This document shows positions 30,385-40,984 of a stretch of DNA of 64,000 nucleotides, in pieces. Both the position numbers and the translations under genes were made by a program. Every line of letters begins with the position of its first letter. Within the stretch, counting starts at the first letter, position 1. The stretch covers positions 140,631,632 through 140,695,631 of the forward strand of contig OX235270.1 in the NCBI GenBank assembly GCA_944472135.2, given 5' to 3'. This DNA comes from Trichobilharzia regenti (Eukaryota; Platyhelminthes; Trematoda; Strigeidida; Schistosomatidae). The notes under the pieces are model-generated. The model was not told the origin of the DNA. It searched no databases and saw nothing but the letters and a program-made list of their open reading frames with translations.

Positions 30385-31168
30385 GTTTTGGTAGGGTATA
30401 ACTCCATTATAGATAAGATTTTATTCTGATAAATTACACAGTGTTGTGCAATTATACCTTGCAATGACTGTGAGTAGTTAAGTCGACTACAAAGATTAGT
30501 CAAACTAGTAGAACAGGAGTAGTCAGATTGTTGGAACATAAGAATGTAGCTAAAGTTAGAATGATTCATCCCACCCTCGAAGATAAGTAATTTAGAAAAA
30601 AGCATTCAGCACTACATTACACTGCATGCATTAACACACAACCATACAATAAGATGTGTGGGACAAAGTGAAAATTCTAAATAGTAATATAGGTAGGCGA
30701 AGAGAGAGAGAGAGAGAGAGAGGTTGATTACTGAATCCTGTCTGGATCATCGAGTCCACTACACCAAACACAACACATGCAGTGGAAATGACTTAACGCA
30801 AATACCAGAGATATGGAAAATATTATTACCAGCAGTCGAATCATAGGATAATAAACGACGTTAAAATGTATTCAATTCACATTCTAAAAAATTACTTATT
30901 TTTACTATTAAAAAAACATTTTATTTCCCGTCTGATTATATTTGATTGATAATTAATTTGTGAATGTACTTTATCTTTTATTGATTTTTATTCAAATGTC
31001 CAAACAATTTTTACTCATGTATGCAAATGAAGAAAAAAGTTGTGTGAGTAACTTGATATGATTATGAGTAGGATAGTTTGTTCTCGAAACGTCATCAGTT
31101 AATATATTACTGTACAACACTGTGTGATTTTGTCAAAATAAAATCTTATCTATAATGGAGTGAAGACC
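30385..31168 (+). mobile_element. PLE remnant with inverted arms
   Basis: The left arm (about 30393-30455) is complementary to the right arm (about 31110-31165): both contain the run ccattatagataagatttta in opposite orientations and cacagtgttgt. Between them, 30500-30665 reads SQTSRTG, VRLLEHKNVAKVRMIHPTLE and a tail with ccatacaataagatg, i.e. the end of a GIY-YIG PLE. 31085-31105 has ttctcgaaacgtcatcag. The RT and most of the nuclease are gone. Confidence 0.65.
30700..30722. repeat. (GA)n microsatellite
   Basis: Uninterrupted AG run inside the PLE remnant. Confidence 0.9.
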
Positions 31169-31372
31169 CAGTGAATTTGAAGTTTCTAACAATAGCTAAG
31201 AATGGGCATCACAGTGGATGATAACGTGCACTACAAAGTACACCTACCCATCGTACTACCGTTCCTGTTTTCATTAGAAGTGTGACTCCATGAGCTTTAT
31301 GATGATAATCTCGTCTAACTAAGTGGTTTTACTTAATTCATACAAGATAAACTTTACTCCAAAAAAAGAAAT

Positions 31373-32060
31373 GTGGTGGTGGAGTTGCAACTTTTATTCA
31401 TTTCACAGTGGTCGGTTTCATTCTCTAGTGAATTTATCGATTGTATTACAGTCATATTGTCATCCCAAATACTTATCAAAGTAATAAACACAGTTTTATC
31501 TCAAACATTTACGTTACCCTTGACTGTTCCCTCTCGGATCTATCTAATTTTGCTGACGAATTCACTATATTTACTGGTACTCTTCTTGAGAACTGTCTAT
31601 CAATGGTCACTAATGTCTTCAATTGATGCAATTGTTCTTTCCCTCAAACACTGGGTCGTGTAAACATCGTCAACTTTCCTACTAGACCTGATTAAACAAA
31701 CACTTGATTGGGTGTGTTCACCAATGATTTTGGAATGTTGTATGAGGTAAGCAAACGTGCTCCAATACTGAATTCAGATCATTACATTATTCGAGCGTTG
31801 CCTAAAATATACAGCAGGTCGTACACAAGTATCTTTTCTCACCTTTCCATGAAAACGTAACATAGAGGCTACTCACAGGACAATATACATAACCTTCGAT
31901 GCATGCTGAATGACACTAACTGGGAACTATTTACTAAGCACAGACTGGATGGTATAATCACTAATATAACTAACTGGTTATCTTGAATTCTGCCTAGACA
32001 TATGTTGCTCTAAAGAGACATTATTCAAAAGACTTAACCGTTTCTCTTCTTCTCATCTCA
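31373..32060 (+). pseudogene. possible non-LTR endonuclease remnant (CR1/SR1-like)
   Basis: Frames combine to KTLDWVC near 31695-31715, a SDHYIIRALPKIYSRSYTS block near 31780-31835, and CMLNDTNWELFTKHRL near 31905-31950. In CR1-type elements the end of the apurinic endonuclease reads TLDL.... SDH ... and is followed by a D-W-F linker. Many stops. No RT follows recognisably. Low identity, so this is a tentative call; the interval to 32640 shows nothing more. Confidence 0.35.
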
Positions 32061-32699
32061 AAAAGGTTCAGTGTTCAACTTCTCCCTTTATCTGCCTATA
32101 TTACCCACTCAATTGTGTGTTTTAGTGCGTGCATGGTGACTTCTGAGTTTTCCTGAAAGCTGTTCATTTTCGTGCCCTCGGTCATTCTGTCTAAATGACC
32201 TGAATGACCCCAATTTACTGGTCCTACCAATTCAGTTAACCCCACAGTGACTGCAAAGTATCTTCTTGATAACATTATTTTGTCTGATTGCTTCAACAGT
32301 GTCTTTTAATTTATCGAACTTGTTCCAGAGTAAATCTTCATTTATTAAGAATCCTTCGTTAAACCAATAGCCATAAAAGAAATAAAAAGAAATTTATGAC
32401 ATCTACAGTTTTACCATATGACGCATGAACATCTGACACCTACATAACTGCTCAAGAGGGTCGTCTTTAACGACTAAATATGAAACGATTCTTGAGGATT
32501 CAGACGTCAAGATAAATACTTTTAAAACATATCGGTAGTTCATCCCATATTTATGATAAATTTAGGCTACAGTCGAATTAAGTGAAACCGAATTCATAAG
32601 TACATGCTTTATCAGTAATCCTAACCTGGATTTATTGGATTTGAAAGCCTACCGCACTTGGAAATCTCCTTCAATAGTATATGCAGCGACCAATTCTTC

Positions 32700-32960
32700 T
32701 AGTTCCCTTCACAAATTCAAAACTTTATTCCAGCCGAAATTGGGACTTGGCAAAACCATAAAAGCTATCCTGCGTCCAACGTCATGACAGTGTTTTTGTC
32801 CGAAAAGGCCCGTCCCGTACGCCTCACAACAGGTAGTGGAAGCTGAGCTCAACAGATTAGAAAACGCCGGCGTCATAACTCCAATAACCCATCTATCACT
32901 AGCAGGCCCTATCGTCGTTTTTCAGAAAGCTTACACAGTCTCATCAAACGTTCTGTCACT
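32700..32960 (+). pseudogene. Ty3/gypsy RT N-terminal remnant
   Basis: Reads FQPKLGLGKTIKAILRPTS, then RPVPYASQQVVEAELNRLEN, AGVITPITHLSLAGPIVVFQ. Gypsy RTs start with LG...A.L.L, RPVPYA and V..EL.RL...G.I.P...S..A.PIV.V.K. The order and spacing fit the CsRn1/Boudicca lineage. It stops before the YxDD motif. A fragment of an old copy. Confidence 0.75.
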
Positions 32961-33141
32961 GGGCTTCTGGGGGAGGGGGTAGAATCACGTTGCAGTATTT
33001 ATCGAATTCATATGCACCCAACTTCCGAAGTAAGAGTCTCACTTTCAATGAGTCGTCTTTGCTCGTTAAAATAAACTCTAAGTAGGTCTTCGTATCTGCA
33101 GAACCAAGGGTTGTTGTTGTCATTAGCGGGAAATGAAGCAA
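32956..33141 (-). pseudogene. Ty3/gypsy gag remnant (reverse)
   Basis: Open frame of 61 codons: residues 25-52 (LTSKDDSLKVRLLLRKLGAY, EFDKYCNVILP) match the LLLRKLG...ILP block of CsRn1-clade Gags, also seen in decayed form near 7.3 kb. It lies in opposite orientation right beside the RT remnant, so the two do not form one collinear element. Confidence 0.55.
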
Positions 33142-33365
33142 CTGGGGATGATATTCATGGCCAACAAAGCAACTCCATCACTTTTAGTTGCTGCTTCATC
33201 AGTTTCTTCAAGCGTTAAGAGTCCATTTTTACAGTTTACCCATCTCCATTCCCACCCAACATATGTATAAGTTACCTTGTTAATTGAACATGCTAGAGTT
33301 CAAACTGTTTGGAACTTTAAGCTTGTTTCAAAAGTTTGTGTTATAAACACCGTGTCATATTCACA
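33142..33365. other. no gene seen
   Basis: Spacer between the gag remnant and the SINE-A; it may hold more of the gag element but nothing clear. Confidence 0.3.
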
Positions 33366-33369
33366 CACA

Positions 33370-33530
33370 GCTTTTTCTTCTTGGATGTGGCCCGATGGGT
33401 ATGGAGTTCGAGCTTCAACGGGTATACTATCACTCACTGGGAATGCAGGTGCATTCAGCTAACGAGTCTCAGATAGGACGAAACAGGCATCCTGGACTCC
33501 ACTACTAGTCACTAACCACCTAATAACTTT
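33370..33530 (+). mobile_element. SINE-A with damaged hammerhead
   Basis: tRNA-like head (gtggcccgatgggtatggag, gttcgagcttcaacgg) and hammerhead at 33453-33495. The core reads CTAACGA instead of CTGACGA, so an invariant G is changed to A and cleavage should be lost. Stem II is G-T-C-T / G-G-A-C. Confidence 0.75.
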
Positions 33531-34660
33531 ACTTAAATTTGATTATTTCTGAGTTAAAAACTTATTCTCGATACGAATTTAAAAGAAGCAACAAAGGTTA
33601 TTAATAAAGCAGGATTTAATGAATTCATCTAAATTTTGCTAGAACTCTTCAGCTGAATATTCTACATGCACCTGTATGTAAATATATATATATATATCAT
33701 TAGAATTACATTAGTAGATATAAGACTGATAAATAAATAAACTAAATTGAATCAGTCATGCAAATCGACAGGTGTGAATGTTTTTTAGATCATATTCAGG
33801 TAGATAAGGGGAAGGGAGTTTCCGTGAGTAAATTTCAGATTACATGCATTAACTACGGTTCAGTTACGCACCACTTAGATAAACAGGTAGTTATCAGTGA
33901 GTGGAAGAACTTGGATATATGAAGAGTTTCAAACTGAATAATATTGATAATCGTGACGTTAATAATAGTAATAATAATAACAATAATAATTTTAAAACAA
34001 GATAATGGTATGATAAAAGATACTTTTAAATGAATCAAGAATACTAATAAGAGGTGGAATAAAGTGTTAATAATATTAATAATCATAACATTTAATAAGT
34101 AGATCCAGAGTGACTACCACAGAGACCTCGAATTGCACAAGCCTCCAAAATCGCAAGCGTCTTCCTGTTTGTTTGTCTGCTGACAATAACAGTGAATGAC
34201 TTGACAGCGTCAATATCGTATTCGTATTCCAGAAAAATGCTTGGTTATTAAACTTTTAGGCACCTTGACCTCAGCTGTTTTCAACCACCTAACCAGAATG
34301 TGCCACCATCTGAGTAGACAATCGTCTTTCTGTACAACTTATGTATTTGATTCCACAAACATACGCAAACTGATATACGCAGTTTGAAGTGTCGAGGGTT
34401 GGCTACTTGTCTTTAGCAGGTTGTTGAAATATCCACTTGATGGTATAAAAGAACATAAGTTTTGCAGCGTAATAAGTTCGCCTGACAGCTTTATCAAGTT
34501 TTCATTTGACTACTTCTTGCACGTCATCTTCTTTAAGTGGTAAACTGATATATACAGCTGTTTTTTGAGACAATTTGGATAGTTTTATTCGCTTTTATTT
34601 CTCTAGAGTTATTAGTAATGTAGCTCTCAAGATATCCAATTTTAGATAAAATATCCTGTA
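33531..34660. other. no gene seen
   Basis: AT-rich. Short (TA)n at about 33682-33698 and an AAT-rich run at about 33960-33990. The minus-strand 77-codon frame at 33853-34086 is low-complexity and not credible. Confidence 0.45.
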
Positions 34661-34664
34661 TGTT

Positions 34665-34890
34665 GGTGGCACAGCGGTAGAATGCTCGCCAACCACGTAG
34701 GTGGTTTGTGGTTCGATCCCCGGCCGACGCACTTGTTTACCTCGCTAAGCCAGTAACGAGACTGGTAAAGATGGAATGTTGGGTATGAGGCTAGGAACCT
34801 CATCCCTTAAAAAATAAACACCACTGCTACAGAAACTCCAAGCCTCTAGCTTGAAGCTCTATGTTCCACTGGGAAAGTAAAGGAATAGAA
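34665..34890 (+). mobile_element. SINE-C
   Basis: Head gttggtggcacagcggtaga (box A) and gtggttcgatccccggccga (box B), body ctcgctaagccagtaacgag, tail ctagcttgaagctctatgtt, ccactgggaaagtaaagg and A-rich end. Target duplication not clear (aaaatatcct / aaaaaatcct). Confidence 0.85.
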
Positions 34891-34984
34891 AAAATCCTTC
34901 AGAGGCTTTATTTCACATTCAGTTGTATGTACTGTTAGAACAAATTTTGTATGCTCTTCTAAACAGTGTTCTCGGGAAGTTCTT

Positions 34985-35395
34985 TTTCTGACAGACTTTT
35001 ATCAACGGCTGAGTTCACTGGTTCAATAATGAAGATCAGACGGCCAGAATAGAGCAACAGGTGACAGGGATTGTGTTAGCAAAACAACCAACAACATACT
35101 GCCGAGTAAGTATGCCACAGAAGGTGGAGATGGATCAGGCACACGCTTAGGAGACCACTGAGTCATATTACTCCCCACGTGAACCATTAACTGCAATCCG
35201 AGTAGAAAAGGCCGGCTTTGACCGGCTTCCAGTGTTAATATGGCAGAAATTATGTGAAGACTAGAGGAAGGCGTATCAGCGATTGTTGAACCAGCTGAAA
35301 AAGACTGCAAGCAACTGAGTGAAATGTAGACGGGCTGCCGAAATGCTATATCACCCTCGTAACCCAAGTGAATAATGATAACAACAATAATAATT
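34985..35395 (+). pseudogene. RTE-B 3' end
   Basis: Starts with a segment like ...FTGSIMKIRRPE, continues through the KYATEGGDGSGTRLG block (relatives: ICRRKWRWIGHTLR) and the end (TGCRNAISPS), and finishes in an AAC/AAT-rich tail near 35395. Heavily mutated. Confidence 0.6.
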
Positions 35396-36814
35396 AATGT
35401 AAGAAATGGCTATCGCCGTGAGTCATTCACTCGTGGGAAGTCAAATTTATTTCCATATAATGCCATTAAAGTCACTTCTTGTTTCTGTCAGTTTTCAATG
35501 ATAATATTCTCCAGTTCACTAGTAGCTCATGCATGCATACAACAACACTGGAACAAATCTACCTTGACATCTGAAAAGAATACATTATATATATTTTTTT
35601 GAGTTTGTTTATTCGATTGTAAATATTTTTGCGCGCTAAATACAAAAATCCATCTGTGTAGAAATATTTCTAAATGGGATTAAATTTTGTTTTGCTTAAA
35701 TTACTTATACTTTTTCTTTCAATTTCAAAGACAGAAAAAAAGAAGATGAAGGTGAATGGTTATAAAATAAACAAATAAAATTTAATGAAAAAAGCACAAC
35801 AACAAAAAAAAAACCAATACACTATTGCCAATGATAACTGTCGGGAACAGCTTGAGCAATAAAATCTACTCACAATTATTCTGTGTTAATCAAAAAAAAA
35901 AATCAACAAAATTACAGAAGAAATCGAGTCTCTGTTTGACTGATGATGAGGAGGAGGAGGACAGTGACGATGATGATAACTGATATTTGTGTTACCATAA
36001 TCCTTTCACAAGAATAGAAAAAGATTAGGCATGTCCTACACCTAGTTCACGGAAATTTTAATCCATTCACGTAAAGAGCTCAAATAAAGAAAAAGAAAGA
36101 AAAAAGAGAATCATGGTCTGCATTCAGTTCACAAAGATCATCTATCAGTGTACACCTCAATCACTTTCTAAAAATGGTATATAAAGCCAGAAGACGAACA
36201 TTTTACTTTTGTTAGACAAATTCGTATTTAGTCAATCCTTTTGTTATCTGATGATTTATGCTACTAGTGTACAGTGTTTTGTAGTGTAGGGAATTGAATT
36301 CAATGTCAATCATTATGTTCTGTACTCATATATATATATATATATATATGAGCGCTTTTCGACTACTGCTCTACATTTCCCTAATTTCATAAAAACTCTC
36401 GTTTCTGTAAAATTTCATGCCAGGAGTTTGTGGAAACTATTACAATTATTTACCTTTCGAACACTAAATCTGAGGATATAATCTTATTCACAGATAATAC
36501 CTATAACTAACTGATTGGATTTGTGAAATTTTTAAACACATATCTATAATTGTATATATTGTTGGATTTACATGTTCAAGTTGTTCCAAGGCAGTGAGTC
36601 TATGGTTGAGATATCATTTAAGTTAACTGTGCTGAACTATATTGCATGTTGTTGTATTGTATCGTTGTTTTCGCTTTCTGCCCTTTTTGCTGTGAACTGT
36701 TTTCCTTTTGCTGGTGTTGTCCTGATTGTTTTGTCCGTTATTTTCCGATTTTGAAGGGAGCAACCCAAAAGGTCGCTTCTCTCTAAACTTTATCTTAATG
36801 TAACCATTCCTTTC
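35396..36814. other. no gene seen; AT repeats
   Basis: (TA)n at about 36330-36351, A-runs and GAT/GAG triplets near 35945-35975. The open frame 36572-36754 encodes mostly hydrophobic residues without family signs; not accepted as a gene. Confidence 0.5.
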
Positions 36815-37274
36815 TCAGGCGTGAGGCTAGCAACCCCACCCTGTAAACAAAATTGCTACAGAAACTTCAGTCCGATGAATCTCCTTATGCCAAAAGAAAA
36901 AGTCTGTGTGGGGACATGGAACGTCGGCACCATGTACGAGATTGGCAAAGCTGCCCAGATCGCAAGCGAAATGAAAAGATACGGAATCTAAGTGCTGGGA
37001 ATAAACGAAAGCAGATGGAACGGGAATTGACTCACTATATTGTCAATGGGTGAGTCAGTAACCTACTCCGGTCACCCAGAAGGTAACCACACGCACACCG
37101 AGGGCGTGGCTATCATGATATCACCAACGGTAACAAAGGCCCTGATGCAATAGGAAACGATCTCGTCCAGGATAATGACTGCCAGATTCAACTCCAAAGG
37201 AAGGAAAGTGTCAATCATACAATGTTATGCACCCACAAACAACGCAGACCTCGAAAAGAAAGAAGAATTCTACA

Positions 37275-38131
37275 CGAGCTGACATTAGTTAGAGAACCAT
37301 TGGAAAACCTGGGAGTACTGGACAGCTGTTTCATTCTAGTTTGGGACTCTTCGGCAGTACGCACACACCGCCATCGTTCGAACCCAGGACCTTCCGGTTA
37401 CAAGGCGAGCTCGTATACCATTAAGCCACTGGGACCCGATCCAATGGTCCTTGAATTCTAACTTCTGCCAATTCACGACATAGCGCGACTGCTAGCCAAT
37501 GTCTTCGGCGAGTATTTGTCCTCACACCCGACCAGCTGCACCATACTGGTCACGACTTCCCACTGGAACCCAGGTAACTACCGATTCCCGGTGGGTGCGT
37601 ACTGATGAAGAGTCCCAAACTAGGAAGAAAAAGCTGTTCAGTACTCCCAGGTTTTCCAGTTGTCCTCTAACTAATGTCAGCTCATGATGATATCCTGAAA
37701 CCAATCAAATCCCTACATACCAACACTTGAATACCAATGAGATGCTCACTGGCGACTGGCCCTATTCATGTAGGTAGTTACCTGGGTTCCAGTGAGAAGT
37801 CGTGACCAGTAGGGTGCAGCTGGTCGGGTGTGAGGACAAATACTCGCCGAAGACATTGGCTAGCAGTCGCGCTATGTCGTGAATTGGCAGAAGTTAGAAT
37901 TCAAGGACCATTGGATCGGGTCCCAGTGGCTTAATGGTATACGAGCTCGCCTTGTAACCGGAAGGTCCTGGGTTCGAATCCCGGTGGGTGCGTACTGCTG
38001 AAGCGGAGTCCCAAACTAGAACGAAACAGCTGTCCAGTACTCCCAGGTTTTCCAATGGTTCTCTAACCGATGTCAGCTCATGATGAAATCGTGAAACCAA
38101 TCAAATCCCTACAAACCAACACTTGAATAAT
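37275..38131. mobile_element. inverted SINE-B composite inserted in RTE-B
   Basis: One reversed SINE-B (about 37277-37575), a forward partial unit from box B to tail (37576-37730) and a forward full unit (about 37731-38128), all between direct repeats aattctaca at 37266-37274 and 38132-38140. The arms 37277-37575 and about 37770-38090 are near-perfect complements. The uninterrupted RTE-B reading (KKEEFYRQLQ) can be followed across the insertion, which shows the composite arrived as one unit or grew in place. Confidence 0.85.
37770..38128 (+). mobile_element. SINE-B, full-length unit
   Basis: 5' module (gtaggtagttacctgggttc, cagtgagaagtcgtgaccag, tgtgaggacaaatactcg), tRNA-like core (gtcccagtggcttaatggta as box A, tgggttcgaatcccggtg as box B), hammerhead-like stretch (38000-38045) and tail (gatgtcagctcatgatgaaa ... 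caaccaacacttgaat). The hammerhead keeps stem I GTACTG / CAGTAC and GAAACAGCTGTC but has extra CG in the core (CTGAAGCGGAG). Confidence 0.85.
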
Positions 38132-38192
38132 AATTCTACAGACAACTACAGGCAACAATGGACAATACTCCAGTCGATGACTTTATATACTA

Positions 38193-38918
38193 ATGGGAGA
38201 CATGAACGCCAACCTGGGACCAGACAACACAGGAAGGGAACTCATCATGCGTAGAGAAGCTCTCGGAGAAATGAATGAAAATGGAAAACTCTTCGCCTAC
38301 TTCTGCGCCTTCAACGAACTAGTGATTGGTGGCAGCGTATACAAACACAAAGATATCCACAAGGCTAAATGGGTGTCACCAGATGGGCAAACCAAAAACC
38401 AAATCGACTTCATCTCAATCTCAAGGAAGTGGAGGCGCAGCCTACTGGACACAAAAGCAAGAAGAGGAGCAGATGTTGGCTCAGACCACTATCTCGTACA
38501 AGGGACAATCCAAAACAAATTAAAAGCTCTCAAGGAAACAGGAGCTGCAGATAGACCAAAATCCAAGTTCAACACTCAAAAGCTGAATGACCAGGCTACA
38601 AAGAACATCTTCATTGCAAGCATAAAGGACAAAGCCGAGACACAAATCAACACCAGCGAAAAGGTCAGCGTCGAAAAGCACTGGAACAACTTGAAAACGG
38701 TGTGGAGTCAAACCTGCATAGAAGTTCTAGGCAGAAAAAAGAGACAGGACAAACAGTGGCTCACTACGGACACTTGGAAACTAATAGAAGAGAGAAGGAC
38801 AGTGAAACAAAAAAGTGACATCACTAGACAAGCCATTGGTCGAGTGGAACCCGAAAGGGAAGCGGGCGGCGAGTTGGTCGTCAGTGTGTGGATGGGTGAT
38901 TTGGAGGAGGTGATGTGA
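38193..38918 (+). CDS. RTE-B endonuclease C-half fused to polymerase tail (241 codons)
   Basis: This is the second half of an apurinic-type endonuclease joined in frame to the last residues of the RTE-B polymerase. GDMNAN at residues 2-7 and SDH at 97-99 are endonuclease catalytic motifs (metal-binding D/N and the terminal D-H). IDFISISRKWRRSLLDTKAR between them fits the family. Residues about 120-205 are the basic linker that follows the endonuclease. At about residue 207 the sequence jumps to SDITRQAIGRVEPE..., which ends the polymerase elsewhere. The RT is gone. The first half of the endonuclease lies at 36880-37275, broken by stops and separated by the SINE composite, so no active nuclease is expected. 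The ATG is simply the first after a stop. Confidence 0.8.
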   Translation: MGDMNANLGPDNTGRELIMRREALGEMNENGKLFAYFCAFNELVIGGSVYKHKDIHKAKWVSPDGQTKNQIDFISISRKWRRSLLDTKARRGADVGSDHYLVQGTIQNKLKALKETGAADRPKSKFNTQKLNDQATKNIFIASIKDKAETQINTSEKVSVEKHWNNLKTVWSQTCIEVLGRKKRQDKQWLTTDTWKLIEERRTVKQKSDITRQAIGRVEPEREAGGELVVSVWMGDLEEVM

Positions 38919-39060
38919 AGAGGAGATGAAAGCGTGTGGGCAGACTTGGAGCGGGTTGAAAAATTTGGCAGAAAACAGAAGGCAATGGAGGTGCGCAGCT
39001 GAAGCCCTATCTTCCTCTAGGAACTAAAGGATACAATAATAATAACAAATAATAATAGTA

Positions 39061-39319
39061 TATATATATGATTGTGAAGACATGTGTCTTGTGAACACTA
39101 ACTAGTATTGATTCGTGACGAAATCCAGCCTACTGATGGATACTGGATGGATGTCCTGAAGTTGTACTGAGTGCAGTCCTCGGTGTTGAGCCCAGGTGAA
39201 CACTTAAAATTTACTGGTCATTGAATTCCAGTTCAGTTTACTGGATGATCAATGGACCTGTTCTCGTAACCTCAAAGTTTCAGGTTCGATCCTCGTCAAT
39301 ACCTGTCACAGGATTTCAA
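39061..39319. other. tRNA-like relic, otherwise unknown
   Basis: 39245-39300 (ctcgtaacctcaaagtttca, ggttcgatcctcgtcaatac) looks like a decayed SINE-B core with box B kept. Nothing else recognised. Confidence 0.4.
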
Positions 39320-39830
39320 CTGACTCATCATTCACATTCATTTACAAAGTAAACAAAAATCTACCAAAGGCAGTGTGTATTCGACTTCTTTATACTGCGG
39401 AAACTCTCTCCATATGCATCGAAAAGACGGAGTAATGTGTTCAAAAGAAACTAGTCCAGCCTTTACAACTACCATGCACCTAGTTCGGTATGTTCCCTTA
39501 TCCTTCAGTTTTTTTTGTTTTGCTCTGTGTGTGTGTAATTTTCTCTCTTTGCCTTCATTCAATTCATCCAATTTTTCAGTTATAAAATCAGTTATTTTAA
39601 ATTAGTTTCCATGCTCCTCCAAATCGCACTTGTAATCCGTTTAGAATAACCATTTTACAATTATATTCTAATCCTGTGTAATTTTTTGTTTCTATGCCTC
39701 TTGTACTCTATCTACATTCACACCTCCTAACTTACATTTCAAGTTGAAAATTTCGATTTCAATTTGTTTCCATGCTCATTTCGTTCACACATGTAATTCG
39801 TTCTATCCTTGCGTCTCTAGGATCAGTCAC
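39320..39830 (+). pseudogene. PLE C-terminal tail and 3' untranslated region
   Basis: tttacaaagtaaacaaaaat, ctaccaaaggcagtgtg and cggagtaatgtgttcaaaag match the end of the PLE at 53.64-53.78 kb (CVQKK..QPL block in relatives). The following ctaatcctgtgtaatttttt, gtttctatgcctcttgta and tttcaagttgaaaattt match its 3' untranslated region. RT and GIY-YIG are missing. Confidence 0.65.
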
Positions 39831-39839
39831 TAGTCAGCA

Positions 39840-40265
39840 TCTCATTGATTTTCAAGTATTGGCCCCACTCAGATAGGCAGTTACCTGGGGTTCTAGTGAG
39901 AAGTCGTTACCAGTAGCGTACAGCAGGTCGGATGTAAGAACAAACACTCGCCAGTGAAGATATTGGCTAGCGGTCGTGCCATGTTGTGAATTGACAGATG
40001 TTGTAATTCATGGGCTGGCTGGCCATTGGATAGGGTCCCAGTGGCTCAATGCTCTACGAGCTAGCTCGCCTTGTAACCAGAAGGTCCTGGGTTCGAAGCC
40101 AAGTTGGGTGGGTGCGTATTGCTGAAGAGTCGCAAACTAGGCTGACAAAACAGCTGGTTGTCGCCGAATACTCCCTGGCTGGTTTTCCGGTGGTTCTCTA
40201 ACCGATGTCAGCTCATGATGAAATCCTGTAACCAACCAAATCCCTACAAACCAATACTTAAAGAA
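39840..40265 (+). mobile_element. SINE-B, full-length unit
   Basis: 5' module (gcagttacctggggttctag, tgagaagtcgttaccagtag, gaacaaacactcgccag), tRNA-like core (gtcccagtggctcaatgctc, gtcctgggttcgaagccaag), a degraded hammerhead (attgctgaagagtcgcaaac ... ctgacaaaacagctggttg) and tail to ccaatacttaaag. Confidence 0.8.
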
Positions 40266-40785
40266 TTATACTATTTATTATTTCAGATTACTGAGAAAAG
40301 TATTCATAAGTATTCTATGTAAAATTCAGTAAGATTCCAGTAGACTTTATTCCCCTGAGGAATTATTCCATCAATCTTGCAGATGAATGAATTATTCACA
40401 TAAGTGATTTTATCAATGCAAAAAAAACGACAACAGCATAATGAAGTCGGTTGTCATTAGTGGACTGCTTCTGAAGTGAATAGTTTCCTATGGTATAAAG
40501 TGTAAAAAAAAATATGTAAAGTCTCATACAACCAGTTCCCTTTATTTGTTTGAATAAAGAAAGAATGCACATATCTACGAGATAATAATAAGAGCTTGTT
40601 TTATTTCGCGAATTCTCTTCATCTGTGTACATCCTAAATCAACTAATTATAATATAATTACAGAATTTCTGAGCATACTTTTTACAATAGCTTCAAGTTA
40701 TAAATAGAAAGGATAAGCAACATAATTTCACAGATGTTATAAGTGGACAGTCTATTTAGTGTTAAAAGAGTAACTATTTATGTAA

Positions 40786-40974
40786 TGGTCCTGAGTTCGA
40801 ACTCCGTTGGGTGCGTACTGATGAATATTATTATATTATTAAGAGTCCTCAACTAGGTTGATGAAACAGCTGTCCAGTACTCCTAACTGGTTTTTCAATG
40901 GTTCTCTAACCAATGTTAGCTCATAATGAAATCCTGTAACCAATCAACCAAATCCCTACAAACCAACACTTAAA
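40786..40974 (+). mobile_element. 5'-truncated SINE-B with target duplication
   Basis: tatttatgtaa at 40775-40785 and 40975-40985. Begins inside box B (ggtcctgagttcgaactccg). The hammerhead core is split by an AT-rich insert (gtactgatga, then ttattatattatta, then agagtcc), with GAAACAGCTGTCCAGTAC kept. The truncation and 11-bp duplication are what LINE-driven insertion produces. The target was the end of the PLE arm that starts here. Confidence 0.85.
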
Positions 40975-40984
40975 TATTTATGTA

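Larger units (their letters stand above)
36815..39060 (+). mobile_element. RTE-B internal-deletion derivative
   Basis: It opens with a run shared with SINE-C (ggctagcaaccccaccctgt, gctacagaaacttcag). Then follows the endonuclease in broken frames: VCVGTWNVGTMYEIGKAAQI, GINESRWNG, YSGHPEGNHTHTEGVAIM, SIIQCYAPTNN, KKEEFY. After an inserted SINE-B composite it continues as GDMNANLG and on to the SDH motif. The whole RT is missing: position about 38813 joins the linker after the endonuclease to the last part of the polymerase (SDITRQAIGRVEPE...). It ends in the normal family tail (cctctaggaactaaaggata) and AAT-rich end. Confidence 0.85.

Noticed and set aside
30700..30722. CRISPR or satellite array
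   Set aside because: Simple (GA)n; no spacer-repeat periodicity anywhere in the window.
36572..36754. Small membrane protein gene (60 codons, hydrophobic)
   Set aside because: AT-rich context, no family signs, no conservation evidence; length is within chance for this base composition.
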